A DNA stretch of 64,000 nt, taken from Ctenosaura bakeri (Eukaryota > Chordata > Lepidosauria > Squamata > Iguanidae). This document shows, in pieces, positions 11,861-23,815 of this stretch. Location: contig CAOLHI010000652.1 of assembly GCA_948474755.1 (NCBI GenBank), forward strand, positions 322,501 through 386,500, in the 5' to 3' direction. The notes under the pieces are model-generated. The model did no database searches. It was not told the DNA's origin and saw only the letters and a list, made by a program, of their open reading frames with translations. A program made the translations under genes and the position numbers. Each line of letters opens with the position of its first letter. Positions within the stretch are counted from its first letter, which is position 1.

Positions 11861-12050
11861 GGCCGTTTCCGCACTTACAGTGTTCCACTTTCCACCTCCT
11901 GTGGAATCCTGGGGTTTGCAGTGTAGGGAGGAGCATTTAGGATTCTAAGCCAGAGAGCCTTTTCACCTCAGCAAACTACAAACCCCAGAATTCCACAGGA
12001 GGTTGAAACTGGAGTAATAGCACTATAACTAGTGTAGGGTGGAAGTGGCC
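11861..12050. mobile_element. Long-form palindromic MITE
   Basis: Ends are ggccgtttccgcac and ggaagtggcc. Unlike the common form, the centre carries an unpaired segment (gccagagagccttttcacct). It is diverged and no clear target duplication remains. Similar long forms are at 40978, 51948 and 29126. Confidence 0.75.
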
Positions 12051-12129
12051 AACGTTTCCAGAATATTCCACAGTTACAGATACTTATGAATCATTCTCCA
12101 CTGTGGGAGAAAATGAACATTCTTCCAGG

Positions 12130-12375
12130 CTATTTGAAGGACCCAAAGTGATCTGGAGAAATTAGCCTGTGGGAAAAAAAACATGTCAGATTTTTTTATT
12201 TAATTTTTTTGCACAAATGTTATTTTTTCTGTGCAGAAAATACTGTTTCCAGTGCAGGAAATCTGCTTCCTGTACAGAAAATGGGACTATTGAACAGCAA
12301 CACCAGCAAAACCCACATGTCTTTCTTTGCAGAATAATTGCTCCTCAATACTTTGAGACATTAAAATACCAGGAG
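12130..12375. repeat. Unclassified foldback repeat (copy 2)
   Basis: Left arm ggctatttgaaggaccc with aaagtg; right arm actttgagacattaaaatac with cagg. Interior variants are tctgtgcagaaaatac and cctgtacagaaaatg. Same design as 1985-2230. Confidence 0.55.
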
Positions 12376-12908
12376 AAAATAGCACAAAATCCTTGTCTAT
12401 CTGTCATTCTTCCCCACAGGTTTCCTAATTATTAGGAAAACTGTTTTCCAACCTGGGAACAAATAATTACAAATGTTTTGGGGAATCCTTTATGACCATT
12501 ACGCACTACATAGCACCATAACTGTGGTGCTACGTAGTAGATTCCAACCAGACCCCCCCCCCCAAGCAGCCACTGGGACCGATGAGGATCCATTCCCATG
12601 TGCACTGAGATGTTCCCACCTCCTGTGAGTGACCTCTGGTGCCAAAGGCAGAAAAAGGACCCCTGTTGCACACACACCCTTGTGCCAGAGATCACTCACT
12701 TGGGTGGGAAAGTCAGGCAGCCACTTCCGGATGGAGAGAGGAACAGATCCCATTGGCCTGTTATTGGTAAGTGGGGTTTACAGGACAATCATGGTCCTTA
12801 TGCAGCCCCAAAAGTAGGGGCTATGAAGGGATTGTGAATGCATTGCAATTACAAATAAGTAAAGTTGGCCCTTCTCATTTGCACGCTTGATCTTCATGGA
12901 TTTGACTA
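12376..12908. other. Intron 10 sequence with a short hairpin
   Basis: A 14-bp stem (actacatagcacca / tggtgctacgtagt, one mismatch) lies at 12505-12538. Otherwise nothing is recognised. Confidence 0.4.
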
Positions 12909-14360
12909 TGTTGCCCCTTTGGTAAACTCTGTCCCGGGGTCTACAACTTTGATATAAAATTAATCTAACCCACCAGAAAGGTCACCCGGATGGGCACGTA
13001 GGCAACAACAGTCGTACAATCGAAAGAACCAGGTCAGGCCAGCAAACTCCCCAGTCACGTAGCCACAGGAGACCTCAAGCTGTGCCAACCCATGGTGGAC
13101 AAAAGGTCATCAACCTTTAAGGAGCCAACTTGAAGGGATTAAGAGTTTTCCCACAAAGTTGGGCACCGGAAGCAATAAAATCTTATCAGGCCAAATCCAT
13201 CTCCATAAATTCCCACTGCAACCCAAAGCAGCGGAAGATCCCGACATTTGGGTAACACCTTGTTATCTTCCAATATCAAAGAAGGTGCTGGTGTGGAGTT
13301 GTTTTCCGTTGCTGTCCCCTTTGTTCTCCCTGGGAGAGGATTTGCCCTCAAGGTAAATTTTTCCTACAAATAGTCCCTGTTTTTGACTAGTTCTTTGGAT
13401 AGCTCCTGGTCATACCAACTGACCGTTACCCCCTCCCGATAGCCACGTGATCCCCCCCGTCTCTCTTCGCTGAGTTCCTTTTCTTTCACTGCTTTCCGGA
13501 CCAAGGACTTCAGGAAAAGGTGCAGCATCACCCGAACCACGAATCCTTCAACAATCCCTCTCTCTTATCTCCACTCTTTATTTCTCTTTAGCCCTTGGAT
13601 GTGTGTGTGAGTGTTTGTGTTGATGAGAGCTACTACTGTTTAATAAAGTCATTCATGGGACCTTTTTGTGTGATTTCTGACTGGGCCTGATCCCGTAAAA
13701 ACTGGGTAAAAGATCTCGCTAGGTTACCCTGCCTCTCGCATTGCTATTGCTTGTGCTCCATTAAGCTTACTTTCCCCACCACTTGGAGCATATCGAGGGG
13801 TCCCTCTGGGACCCCCAGATTTTCAGGGTAAGACCACACTTTCCTTTCTACCCAAAGTCCTTCCCTTGTAGAAAGCGTGTTTGCTTTGGGTACCTTCTCT
13901 CTCCCTCTTGCCTCTTGTCATCCCTCCCCTTCCGCTTTCCCTGTCAGCTTCCCTGCTGGAGGAGGAGAAGCCATCAGACTGGATCAGAGTTATTTATTTC
14001 AGTGAGCATTTTACTTTACATCCTGATGTCTCAGGGCTAGAAATCAGAGCCAAAAGCAAACAATTCCATTTGCCTTTTGCCTTGTTGTGTTTTCTGTGAC
14101 CCAGGGATGAAATGCTCCCCAAGATGTGGAGTTGCAGAAGGAGAGAAAAAAGGGCAGGGAACGTTTGTCCATCTGGAAGGAAAGCTGCTCCCCGGTTTTG
14201 ACAGCGTCTCTTTGCATTTAGTGCTGTTTCTGTCCTCGGCCAAAAGATGCCAAGAATTATTCTTCATTCCTGATCTGGGCACTTTCCTCCTCCACTCTTT
14301 CCCCACCACTTGGAGCATATCGAGGGGGCTCTCTGGGACCCCCAGATTTTCAGGGTAACA
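12909..14360 (+). mobile_element. LTR retroelement remnant, LTR plus a repeated LTR end
   Basis: The whole block is bounded by the 4-bp duplication ACTA (12905-12908, 14361-14364), begins TGTT and ends AACA. A complete LTR ends at about 13832. Its last 60 bp recur at 14300-14360, separated by about 466 bp of unique DNA. The likely reading is an endogenous-retrovirus-like insertion that lost most of its interior and most of the 3' LTR. AATAAA lies near 13652. No coding sequence remains. Confidence 0.75.
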
Positions 14361-15200
14361 ACTATTTGTGAGTTTCTGCCACCCAACCTCAGGTGCTTCT
14401 TTTCTGGGGGAACATTCCTTCTCAGCAGCTCCAATCAGGCTGTGCAGCCCTTTAAAAACCTGTTTCTGGCCCTCCTTCTCCTCCACCTTAGTCTGGCCAG
14501 CTAAGGATGGCTCACAGCCCAATTTCTCAGCACCACAAGCCCTCTCCCAATGCCCCCCTACACACTCGAGGAAGGAGATGGGCAAGAGAGAGGAAGTATA
14601 GGGCCATCATGCCCCCCTTTCCCTCTCCTTTCCCTGGCCTGGTTTGGACCCCGGGTGCTCACTCTCTCCACCTTGCCTTGCTCCACTCCCCGCAGACACA
14701 CACACCCATTCTGATATTTGCAATTTTTTCCACTTTTGTGAAGGTCCTCCACCTCTAACCCTAGTGAATATGAAGGGCCAGCTGTAACTGTGGGCTATAC
14801 ATTCATAATTGCCCAAGAGGGTTTCAGCCATTTTTTCCTCTCCCTCTTTGCAGTCACATCCAGCAAAAGAAAGTGCATGATGGATGAACACCATGCTTTG
14901 CATTCTCCCATCTCCCTTCTTCTCACCAGTTATGGTGGGCAGTAGAGCTATGAGCTCCGGCTGCATAGGAGGAGACATGGATGTAGGGGAACAGCCCCGT
15001 TGGGTATCAACCTTGCATTCATCACTACCATGACTCAGTCAGCCTCTTGTGCCACTAGTATTTAGGAGTCATTTAAGCCTCAGTGGCTAAAATGCAAGAG
15101 CCAAAGGGTTACCAAATCCAAGAAGGCCTACATCTGCTGCCCCAAAAGCCATTTGGATAAGCCTCTCAGCTCTTTTCACACTCAGAAGAGATGGGAAGAG
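14361..15200. other. Intron 10 sequence, nothing recognised
   Basis: No supported gene or repeat. The minus-strand open frame at 14037-14585 has no family resemblance and overlaps the LTR. Confidence 0.4.
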
Positions 15201-15760
15201 AGCTTGTTAATATTTGCATCCTTCACAAAAAAGGGTGTCTTGACACTGAAGGTACACAACCAAGGAGAAACAGACCAACCAGAAAACTCTTTGCATTTAG
15301 AACTTTGGTGGAGAAAATTTGTCTGTGCAAAAATACTTGGGGCTTTCTTGTATAGAAAACACATTTTTGCACAGATGGTGGCTATTTTGTACAGAACACA
15401 CATATATCTGGACAGAAAACATTGGGAGTTTGTAGCACAGAAAACACATGCAGAAAAACGACATGTGTTTTTTTTCTGTGCAAGAATCCATGAATTTACC
15501 ATAACTATTACACAAGCTGGGAAACTTTACAAAATTTGCACAGATACACAGACTCTTCAAAAAAACAAACAAAACTACATCTCCTTCTCTTGCAAAGATT
15601 TTCTGCCCAGCAGCATGTTTCCTGCTCAGCAAAAGCAGGATTTTCTAAAATGTATTTTCTTCAACTAAGTTTCTTAGTGCTCAAACGGTGCTCAGAAATT
15701 GCTCTGAAACCCGTATATTCTTGCAGAGGAAAGAGAAAAGTCATGACATTATTTATGCTT
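15201..15760. repeat. Degenerate TGTGCAGAAAACA-rich repeat
   Basis: Many spaced variants occur (gtctgtgcaaaaatac, tttttgcacagatgg, ttttttctgtgcaag). It shares its opening (atatttgcatccttcac) with the block at 42900. Confidence 0.45.
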
Positions 15761-16329
15761 GCATGCAGGAACAAAAACAAGTAAAGATCTACAATCTCAC
15801 TCCTTTGGAGACCTGAATTTGGTACATCTTTTGCAAATTCTTCCTAGCAGCAGGCGCTTTCCCACACAAAGCACACTTCATGTGGAGGAGGGAGTCAAGC
15901 TAATGTTGTTCTCATAAAAGGTTCTTGTGGTACCTAAAATTCTTGAGTGCAGTCAAAAATAGCTCAGTGGGGGAGAGTGCAACATGTTGGGTCAAAGTGA
16001 ATTGGATTTCTTCCCAGCTGTGGAAAAAACCACGTCACTTCTATATTAGAAGATGCACAGCGCAGGGGAGGGAGAGAGAGAAAGAAAGAGAGAAGCGGGG
16101 AAGGAGAGGGAGGAAGTTTGCTTTGTCTGTCTCGGTTTCTTTAGCTTTCTCTCTATTACTTTTGTCCAGACTTGCAACTAAAATGGAAGCTTTGCACAGA
16201 CGGCTTGTCCCAGTTTATTGACAAAACATGCTGGGAAATTATTTCAAAGAGAAAGGGGACCCAGTGACTATGCAAAGTGGGCCAGCATGGTGTGGTCTGA
16301 CCCCATCCTGCAATGCAGAAAGACACAAT
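15761..16329. other. Intron 10 sequence with a purine-rich tract
   Basis: A GA-rich tract lies at about 16062-16112. Nothing else is recognised. Confidence 0.4.
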
Positions 16330-16393
16330 CCAACACTCCTGACAGATGGCCATCCAGCCTCTCTTTAGAAACCTCCTAAGGAGGAGACTCTTC
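16330..16393 (-). mobile_element. CR1 3' fragment, short
   Basis: Contains cctgacagatggccatccag and tttagaaacctcc, antisense CR1 coding end. Confidence 0.7.
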
Positions 16394-16517
16394 CCCTCCT
16401 CTGTCCTGCCCTAATGGACCGCAAACTATTTTTGCATTTTGAACTTTCAGTCCATTTTTAAATGTCTAGGCATTTTACAATGTCTGCTTGCGTATTTTGG
16501 TTTTTGATTTTTTTATA

Positions 16518-16895
16518 TGCAGAAGAGGAGGTTAAGAGGGGACATGATAGCCATGTTTAAATATTTGAAGGGATGCCACATAGAGGAGGGAGAAGGCTTG
16601 TTTTCTGCTGCTCCAGAGACCAGGACAAGGAGCAACGGATTCAAGCTGCAGGAAAGGAGATTCCACCTGAACCTCAGGAAGAACTTCCTGACAGTCAGGG
16701 CTGTCCGGCAGTGGAATCTGCTGCCTCAGAGTGTGGTGGAGGCTCCTTCCTTGGAGGTTTTTAAGCAGAGGCTTGATGGCCATCTGTCGGGATTGATTTG
16801 AGGGTGTTCCTGCATGGCAGGGGGTTGGACTGGATGGCCTGTGTGGTCTCTTCCAACTCTGAATTTCTATGATTCTATGATTCTATGATTCTATG
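16518..16895 (+). mobile_element. CR1 LINE 3' end with intact terminal units
   Basis: C-terminal RT coding frame (16517-16801) from [20 protein letters not shown] to HLSGLI, then the 3' UTR and three consecutive ATTCTATG units. Truncated at the 5' side, as is usual for CR1. Confidence 0.93.
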
Positions 16896-16974
16896 TGTTA
16901 CAACGGTGGCCCTGCTAGACTGAGAGGAGAAAGATAAATGCAATAAATAAAAAAGATAAACAAATAAAAGTGCT

Positions 16975-17240
16975 GCAGAAAAAAAATTATGGTGGCTGCA
17001 TGCAGTCAAAGGATGACATTTTGTGCACTCTGGGGCTGGCATCCTGCACATGACGTACACATGCATAAATTGCCCTACATATGCATGCCGAATTGTTCAT
17101 CCCAGGGCAATGGGTCTATTCCACTAATGACAGTGGAGGCTGAGTTGCACATACAGCAATGTGGTTGTGCATTGTGTACTGTAGTTACAGGAAATGCATT
17201 GCGCAATAGCACCCAGTCGTCACCATGTGTTGCACCATGT
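16975..17240. repeat. Possible dispersed repeat rich in TGCATGCA and TTGCGCAATG
   Basis: Alternating tgca/gcaat words are dense (gctgcatgcag, atatgcatgccg, gcattgcgcaatag). Similar blocks are at 54005-54180, 61730-61900 and 63770-63970. Confidence 0.35.
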
Positions 17241-17842
17241 TTGCATTCTTCATGGGAGCAGCATAGTGCTGGTGGTGATGTTATCTTCTTGCTTAAGTAT
17301 TTAGACTGTGCTGAGAGGATCTTGGCTCCTGAAAGTCTCCACTGCAAGAGAAATCCACAACCATTGGGCTATACCCTAGCTGAACCTCTCATGGTTGGGA
17401 GTGGGTGCCCATTTTCTTAACACTTGTTTATGAGCACAGTTTCCCCAAAGGCTGCCTGCCCTGACTTAAACTTGTCCACTTTATAATGTCCCCTAAATGT
17501 TGATGGTTCAGCTGCTTTATCCACTTTATCCACTGTCGTCGCTGTGGCCGTTCACCTTTCAAATGGGCCCATGCACACTGTGATCATGGAACATAAGAGT
17601 TAATCATAGCACAGGTAAATACAGCTTTTCGACCATCTGGAAATCATTGATTTAATTGCCTCTAGGACGGGGAGAAACAAACAAGGCTTCTGTATGTCTT
17701 ATTGTTTTTGTCCTTCCTATGCAAACTTTTGCCACTCTTCCCAACATCCAGTGAATGCCACCATCTCTCCGGAGGATGCTTTGGATTCAGGCAAAAATGT
17801 TCATAGCTTTAATATCTGATTCATACATGTGTGTGTCACAGA
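17241..17842. other. Intron 10 sequence, nothing recognised
   Basis: No supported feature. Confidence 0.35.
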
Positions 17843-18022
17843 GGCCATTTCTGCACTAGCCTGTTATAGCGCGATGATTCCACTTTCAACAGCCTCTGGA
17901 ATCCTGGGGTTTGCAGTTTCGGGAGGGGCCAGCCGGCCCCTCCCGAAACTGCAAACCCCAGGATTCCAGAGGCTGTTGAAAGTGGAATCATCGCGCTATA
18001 ACAGGCTAGTGCAGAAATGGCC
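17843..18022. mobile_element. Palindromic MITE, near-perfect
   Basis: 180 bp, centre ggggccagccggcccc. Both arms share the rare variant cagcctctggaatcc. Flanks AGA and CAA do not match. Confidence 0.88.
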
Positions 18023-19013
18023 CAAGTTTGGAAGAAATGAGGGCTGGATTGTTAAAGATAAGTGTTGAAGTCTAGGCATGAGTAGCCCCAGTCCATTTTC
18101 TGTACAGCCGTGAAGAAGACGAGCCACGTGGTGCTCTTGGCCCTCTCCTGCACATCACAAATCCTGTTATGGTGAAGAAATCCAGTTGTGCAGAGGGGAC
18201 TTCAAGAGGAATGAAAGGAGCAGCCAGCCTTGGTGGACAGCTGACCAGCTGAGCAGATGCTGAGAGCTCCTAACAGAGGAGCAACAAAGAACCAGCTGTT
18301 AAAGCAAGAAAAAGCCAGAGGAAATCTCTTGAGACACAAAAGTATCCACAGCAAAACATAATAGGAAGAAGAGCAGACAGTGAGAGTAGCCAAGCTCTCT
18401 CCTACCTGCAGGGGTAAAAAGCAACCAGTGAGAGCAACCCTGCATGATGCCGTCTGCTATTTCTAGATGAGGTCAGAGCTGATCACTTGTCCCCGTCTCT
18501 TCCTTGTGATCCCAGAGTGGAATTGGTTCACTGAGCTAACTGATCTTTAACCTTCAGAAGAAGTTGCCCATCTAATTTCTCCAGAGGCCAGAGGGTGCCA
18601 TGCCACGTCCTCACCCAAAGGGACCCAGCAGGCCAGTGTTGGACAGCTCAGAAGCTTCCAGGAAGCCAGTTGGCCGTGGCTTCTCCACTAGCCCTGTGGT
18701 GGCCAAGCAGACCTCTGGGTGAACTCTGCAGGCATGCAAACCACGGCTCATTATTAAATGATCCTCGAGTGCACGCTGGAATGAGCTTCTCTCTTTGCCA
18801 AACAGCGACATTCCTGCCTCAGCCATCTTCGTACAGCCTGGAATTTTTCACCCTCAAAAGATGCTAAACCACCGTCTGCGGTTTGCCTTGGCATGCGTTG
18901 GCATTCCTCTCCAAAAGGCCACCCTGCCTCCACATCCTCAGACTGGGGCCATTTTCACCTGCCAGGCCTCTCCCTCTTTCTGTGTCTGGAATGAATGATT
19001 TGCACAGCCTGAA
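18023..19013. other. Intron 10 sequence, nothing recognised
   Basis: No supported gene or repeat. Confidence 0.4.
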
Positions 19014-19273
19014 TATGCCTTAAACGAAATGCTTGGGACCACAGATGTTTCGGATTTTGGAAAATTTGTATATACATAATGAGATTATAAACTGTTCTTT
19101 CAGTGCAGCTCCTCTCTTACTTCAGCTCTTTTCCATGTGTGTTCAAGAACATGAGAGAATTACAGAGGCTGGCTTTGGACCTAAAGGAAGGAGATTGAGT
19201 TGGACTTTTCAAAAATTTAGACTTTTGAAGCATTTCAGATTTTGGATTTTTGGATGGGGGGATACTCAACCTG
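19014..19273. mobile_element. Tigger-like element, left end truncated
   Basis: Shares gaaatgcttgggacca and the right end gggatactcaacctg, followed by TA, with the element at 6104-7046. No coding capacity. Confidence 0.7.
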
Positions 19274-19488
19274 TATGGAGAGAAGGAAGAGGCATTTCCC
19301 CAGCTCACAGTCAGTTCAATAGACACATGACCAATGGCCCCATGACTGGAGAAGAGTAAAATCTCAAACAATCATGGACCATAGAGATGGAAGGGACTCC
19401 AGGAGTCAATGAGTCCAACTGCCCAGAGGGACAGCAGATCATACAAGAGGCAACCACTGATGGATCATACCTGTCTAGATCATGTACA

Positions 19489-19980
19489 TAGAATCATAGA
19501 GTTGGAAGATACCCCAGGGGCCATTCAGTCCAACCCCCTGCCATGCAGGAACACTCATCAAAGCATTCCCAACAGATGGCCATCCAGCCTCTGCTTAAAC
19601 ACCTCCAAAGAAGAAGGAGACTCCACCACACTCCATGGAAGCAGCAGATTCCACTGCCGGACGGCTCTGACCATCTGGAAGTTCTTCCTGAGGTTCAAGT
19701 GGAATTCCCTTTCCTGCAGCTTGAATCCATTGCTCCTGGTCCTAGTCTCTGGAGCAGTGGAAAACAAGCTCTCTCCCTCCTCAACATGACATCCCTTCAA
19801 ATATTGAAACATGACCATGATATCCCCTCTTAACCTGCTCTTCTGCAGACTAAACATCCCCAGCTTCCTAAGCCGCTCCTCAGAGGGCTTCATGGCTTCC
19901 AGACTCTCCACCATTTTGGTCAGCCTCCTCTGGACACGCTCCAGCTTGTCGATATGCCTCTTGAATTGAGGTGCCCAGGA
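19489..19980 (-). mobile_element. CR1 LINE 3' fragment
   Basis: Antisense C-terminal RT coding region (minus-strand frame 19558-19914) plus the 3' UTR and CATAGAAT end. It breaks off at 19980 in the region encoding the APQF block. Confidence 0.9.
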
Positions 19981-20536
19981 AGTCCAGGGAAGTTCATGAA
20001 AGATGAAGGCAAGATCCTAGCTGGTTGAGAATCTGTTACAAGAATCCAGTTGTCCAGAGAATCAAAGCCAAAAGGGTAAGACAAAGAGACTCAAACATAG
20101 GTTATCCAGAGGTCATCAATCCCAAGGAATACACAGGCATGGGGAGCACAGCTTGATGGGGAGATGGAACAGTTGTGAGCACCTGCTGGGAGATTTATAT
20201 GCAGACCCCGAAGCTCCAGGTGCTTGTCTGAAGGATGTTGACTCCTTTGACGCTGCTCCTTCTCTCTTTGCTGGATTTCAAAGGACTGGAGTGGCTCTTC
20301 CAGCCACCAGCTTCTCAGACATGGGGAGGAAGGCATCCTCTGGAGCCAGAAGCCCCTCGCAGTCCAACTCCTCTGCACTGGATTCCTCAGATCCCAGAAG
20401 GTGAATTACGACACCAACCCCCTTCCAACTCAAGCATCCCTGAGAGGCAGCCAAACGATAGCAGCTTAAAAACTTCAGCAGCTCACTTTCTGAGGGAGTC
20501 TATTCTCCTCTCTGTCCCCTTATTCATAGAATCATA
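19981..20536. other. Intron 10 sequence, nothing recognised
   Basis: No feature is supported, apart from an isolated CATAGAATCATAG (CR1 tail) just before 20537. Confidence 0.35.
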
Positions 20537-20632
20537 GGCCATTTCCACACTGGACTGTTATAGCACTATGATTCCATTTGCAACATCCTATGGAATCCTG
20601 GGTTTGCAGTTTCGGGAGGGGCTGGCTGGCCT
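20537..20632. mobile_element. Palindromic MITE, left half only
   Basis: Starts ggccatttccacactgg and stops after the centre (gaggggctggctggcc). The right arm is missing. Confidence 0.8.
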
Positions 20633-20778
20633 TCTTCAACATACCTTCTCCTATCCCTTGCTGCTCTAAGCTGCCCTTCCATCTTCCTGAACCCAGAGCT
20701 TGATATCATTCTCTTGGAAGTCATGACAGCACACTGCTGCTGCCCCACTGGCATCCTCTCAGTACTCAGAGCTTGGAG

Positions 20779-20990
20779 AAGGCTTTTTGGACTACATATC
20801 CCAGAATTGCCTTGTTAGAACAGCCATAGCCATGATAGTGGGAGTTTATAGGAATGGTAGTCCAAAATATAATTCTTCTGCAATAAAGCTGGTGTGAAGC
20901 CAGAGTTCCTTTTTTGGATTATAGTTGGACTGCATGCTGGTTGGGGGATTTAGACTTGTGGTCTGAAAAGTAACTTTCTAATTCAGGCAA
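20779..20990. repeat. Foldback repeat of the 'actccca' type
   Basis: Contains ggactacatatcccagaatt, tgggagtttataggaatgg with tagtcc, and gtctgaaaagtaactttc. Related to 9255-9445. Confidence 0.45.
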
Positions 20991-21076
20991 AATGGAATAG
21001 AAAGCGTATATTTCCTCTGTGCTCATGCCGGCAAGGAGCTAGAGATTAGAAAACTTATTTTTCAGATAACAACTGT

Positions 21077-21193
21077 GATCATTTCCATACTGTGTCTAGA
21101 TCCTATGGAATCCTGGGGTTTGCAAACCCCTGGATTCCATAGGATGTTTAAAGTGGAATAAGAGCGCTATAACAGTCTAGTGCAGAAAGGGCC
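21077..21193. mobile_element. Palindromic MITE, shortened, target duplication TGT
   Basis: 117 bp; gatcatttccatac to gcagaaagggcc. TGT occurs at 21074-21076 and 21194-21196. The GC centre is deleted and one arm shortened. Confidence 0.8.
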
Positions 21194-21378
21194 TGTATCT
21201 CCCTATGCGAACTGGCCTGGGCTCTGTGATCATCGGACAGGGGCATATCTAAGGCGGGGCAAGTGGGGTACATGCCCTGGGGACCAATGCCAGAGGGGTG
21301 CAAAGAAGCTTTGCGGGAAGATTAAGCAATGGCGGTGAGAAGGAGGAGGGTTACCCTGGGCACTGTTCACAATAGATG

Positions 21379-22251
21379 TGTTACCCTGTGTGTTGGGGGG
21401 TCCCAGGAGGGGGGCCCAAATAACCAAACAAAAACACAAGTTGGGGGAATTAAATTGAGCACTCTCTCGGCTAAACGCGAGGCAGGGTAACGTTAGCAAG
21501 GATCTTTTAACCCAATGTATACAGTGTCGGGTCAGAGAGCGGCTAGACAAGGTTTTCAGAGTAACAAACACTATTTTATTAAAGACAAGAAACACGCAAG
21601 ACCAGACATAAACTAACTAACTGAGAAATAGAAACGGAGAGCTTTCGGGAAAGGCAATATGACACCTGGTCTCATAGTCCTGGAGAGAAGATGAGATTGA
21701 GGGGAAGAAAGCTCAGCACGATTCACTGAGGGGAGTTCACTGGACAAACCGACAGCAAGGCGGGATGGAAGTCCAAAGTAGTCCGAAGACGTCCCCAAAG
21801 TGGGGACCTTTTATAGGGTGGAGTTTACCTACAGGCTATGCTATGCTCGGTGAGAACAAAAGGGATTTTAGAGCGGGACAAAGGAGTTGGAAAAGGTCAA
21901 GTTTTGCATGATGGGTTTAGCTTTTGAAACGATAGCGTAGCCAGTTCGTTAATGGCCCGACATAAAGAAATGCCTTGGCTCTTGGCTGCATGGCTTTGTG
22001 TAGATCCAAGCCGAGCAGGGCCGGTTTGCAGGGAGGTTTTTCCCTAAAGCAACGGAGAGGCTTAAACTGCCTGCCTGAATGGGGTCTTGGAATGTGCAAC
22101 CATTAACGGCCGCGCCCATATGTGCTCGTCCAGGAGGCCTCTGCAAACCCGTGGAGCAGGGTGGCAGAGAAAAAGTCAAGAAAAGACCAAATTATTTGAT
22201 ATCAAAAGGATATCTAGTGCTCTCACCCGACATATCATAATCGTGATAACA
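21379..22251 (-). mobile_element. Solo LTR, minus orientation
   Basis: 873 bp from TGTTACC to GATAACA, flanked by GATG (21375-21378, 22252-22255). Read on the minus strand it has a TATA-like tataaaagg (about 21815) and AATAAA (about 21580). It is the same family as 25362-26310 in reverse. No internal region. Confidence 0.85.
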
Positions 22252-22255
22252 GATG

Positions 22256-23139
22256 TGCCACTGTCATCAGATGAACCCCTTCTCTGACTCCCACCACCAT
22301 CGCAAGCATGGTGGGTGAGGATATGAGAGAGGGACCTCTTGGTGGCTGCCCCTGGAATCTGGAGCTCTCTCCCCCAGGAGAGGCCAAGACCATCTTCATT
22401 ATATTATCCACTCTAGTTTCTCAATATCTTTCTATTTGATCAAAGCTGAGTAAGAGTGGCACTACTACTTCCCTTGATCTGGCCACTGTACTTCAATGGA
22501 TGCAGCCCAGAACTGCATTGGCTTTTTGGCTATTCCATCAACATTATTGTCTTATCTTTAGCTCGTAGTCCTTTAATCTTTTGCCCATGTACTACTTTCA
22601 AGCCAGGAGTCACCAACCCTTCATTTGTGCTTTCCAGTTTTCTGGTCTGAATGCAGCACCTTACATTTATCCCTGGTGCAATTCATTTTGTTAGTTTTGG
22701 CCCATTGCTTCCTTTCTTTCCAAAGTCCCAAACCAATTATGCCCTTCCACCTGCCCTGCTCCATCTCTCTGAGTCAAGGCCTGGGTGTCAACCCTCCCAT
22801 CTCCCCATCTTGCAGAGCCCAGATAAAATGTTCTCTGAGCCCCTGACCTGACACTCCCAGGCTCCGCAGCAGTTATTACTGACAGCCTGGGACACAGACC
22901 AAAGCAAACAGCCCTGTCTCGGTCGGAGTGTATGAAACAATGCCTCCGTTGAACTCCCACCTCCACTTCCGAGGCAGGCCAGAAGGAACACGCTTATCTC
23001 TGCGGCTTTGCCTCCAGCAACGTCCTTCTCCTCCACCACTTCTGCTGCGGCATGGAATCTGAGAAGACTCTGCGCCTCGGCCAGACTTGCACAATGCAAC
23101 CCCATTGTCCCCTTGAATGTGACCCCTCTGTGCTCTTGT

Positions 23140-23141
<2 letters not shown>
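22256..23141. other. Intron 10 sequence with a possible L2 scrap
   Basis: The stretch near 22335-22400 (tcttggtggctgcccctgg) resembles the end of L2 ORF2. Otherwise nothing is recognised. Confidence 0.35.

Positions 23142-23197
<56 letters not shown>
23142..23197 (+). repeat. (AAT)n microsatellite
   Basis: Uninterrupted AAT/ATA trinucleotide run of about 18 units. Confidence 0.97.
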
Positions 23198-23581
23198 GGA
23201 AACTGAGTGAAATTGCAGCTGCCACCTTGGACGAGGTTCTAACCTGAGCACCAAAGGGCAGGAAATTGCTTGCTCACAGCCAAAGACTCCCTCCACACCA
23301 ATACTTCCAGATCAGGATGCGAACTCAGGCCTTTAGGAGGCCAATTGCAAAGGTTGAAATTAAAGGGTTGGGGGAAGGGGTCTCTGGAGCAGTTCCAAAA
23401 ATAAGACCCACTCTCCTTCTGCCCATATGTGACCTATTCTGGGGGTAGCGGCCACCAAATGAGTTGAATAAATGGATGGACTTTTTAAAAAATGAAAATG
23501 CAACCAGCAGCACCTACGAGCTCATTTCCAACTGTGCAAATCCAAGAATGCAAACATGACACATTATACTTTTACTCTGGT

Positions 23582-23815
23582 AACAGAGAGTCAGCATAGT
23601 ATTTGAGCATTGGACTACAACTGTGGAGACCGGGTTTGAAGCCCTGCTCAGCTGTAGGAACCTTGAGTGGGTCACACTCTCTCAGCCTCAGAGGAAGGCA
23701 AAAGCAAAGTGTCTGTAAACAAATCTTGCCAAGAAAACCACAAGATAGGTTTGCCTTATTAGGGCTGCTATAAGTCTGAAACAACTTGAAAGCACACATC
23801 AACAACACCAAGCTT
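23582..23815 (+). mobile_element. CORE-SINE (MIR-like) copy
   Basis: Contains accgggtttgaagccctgct, tctctcagcctcagaggaag and the tail ctgctataagtctgaaacaa. Same family as 835-1072. Confidence 0.75.

Noticed and set aside
14037..14585. 182-codon minus-strand open frame
   Set aside because: It crosses the end of an LTR insertion into unique DNA, has no recognisable motif and no splice-consistent boundaries.
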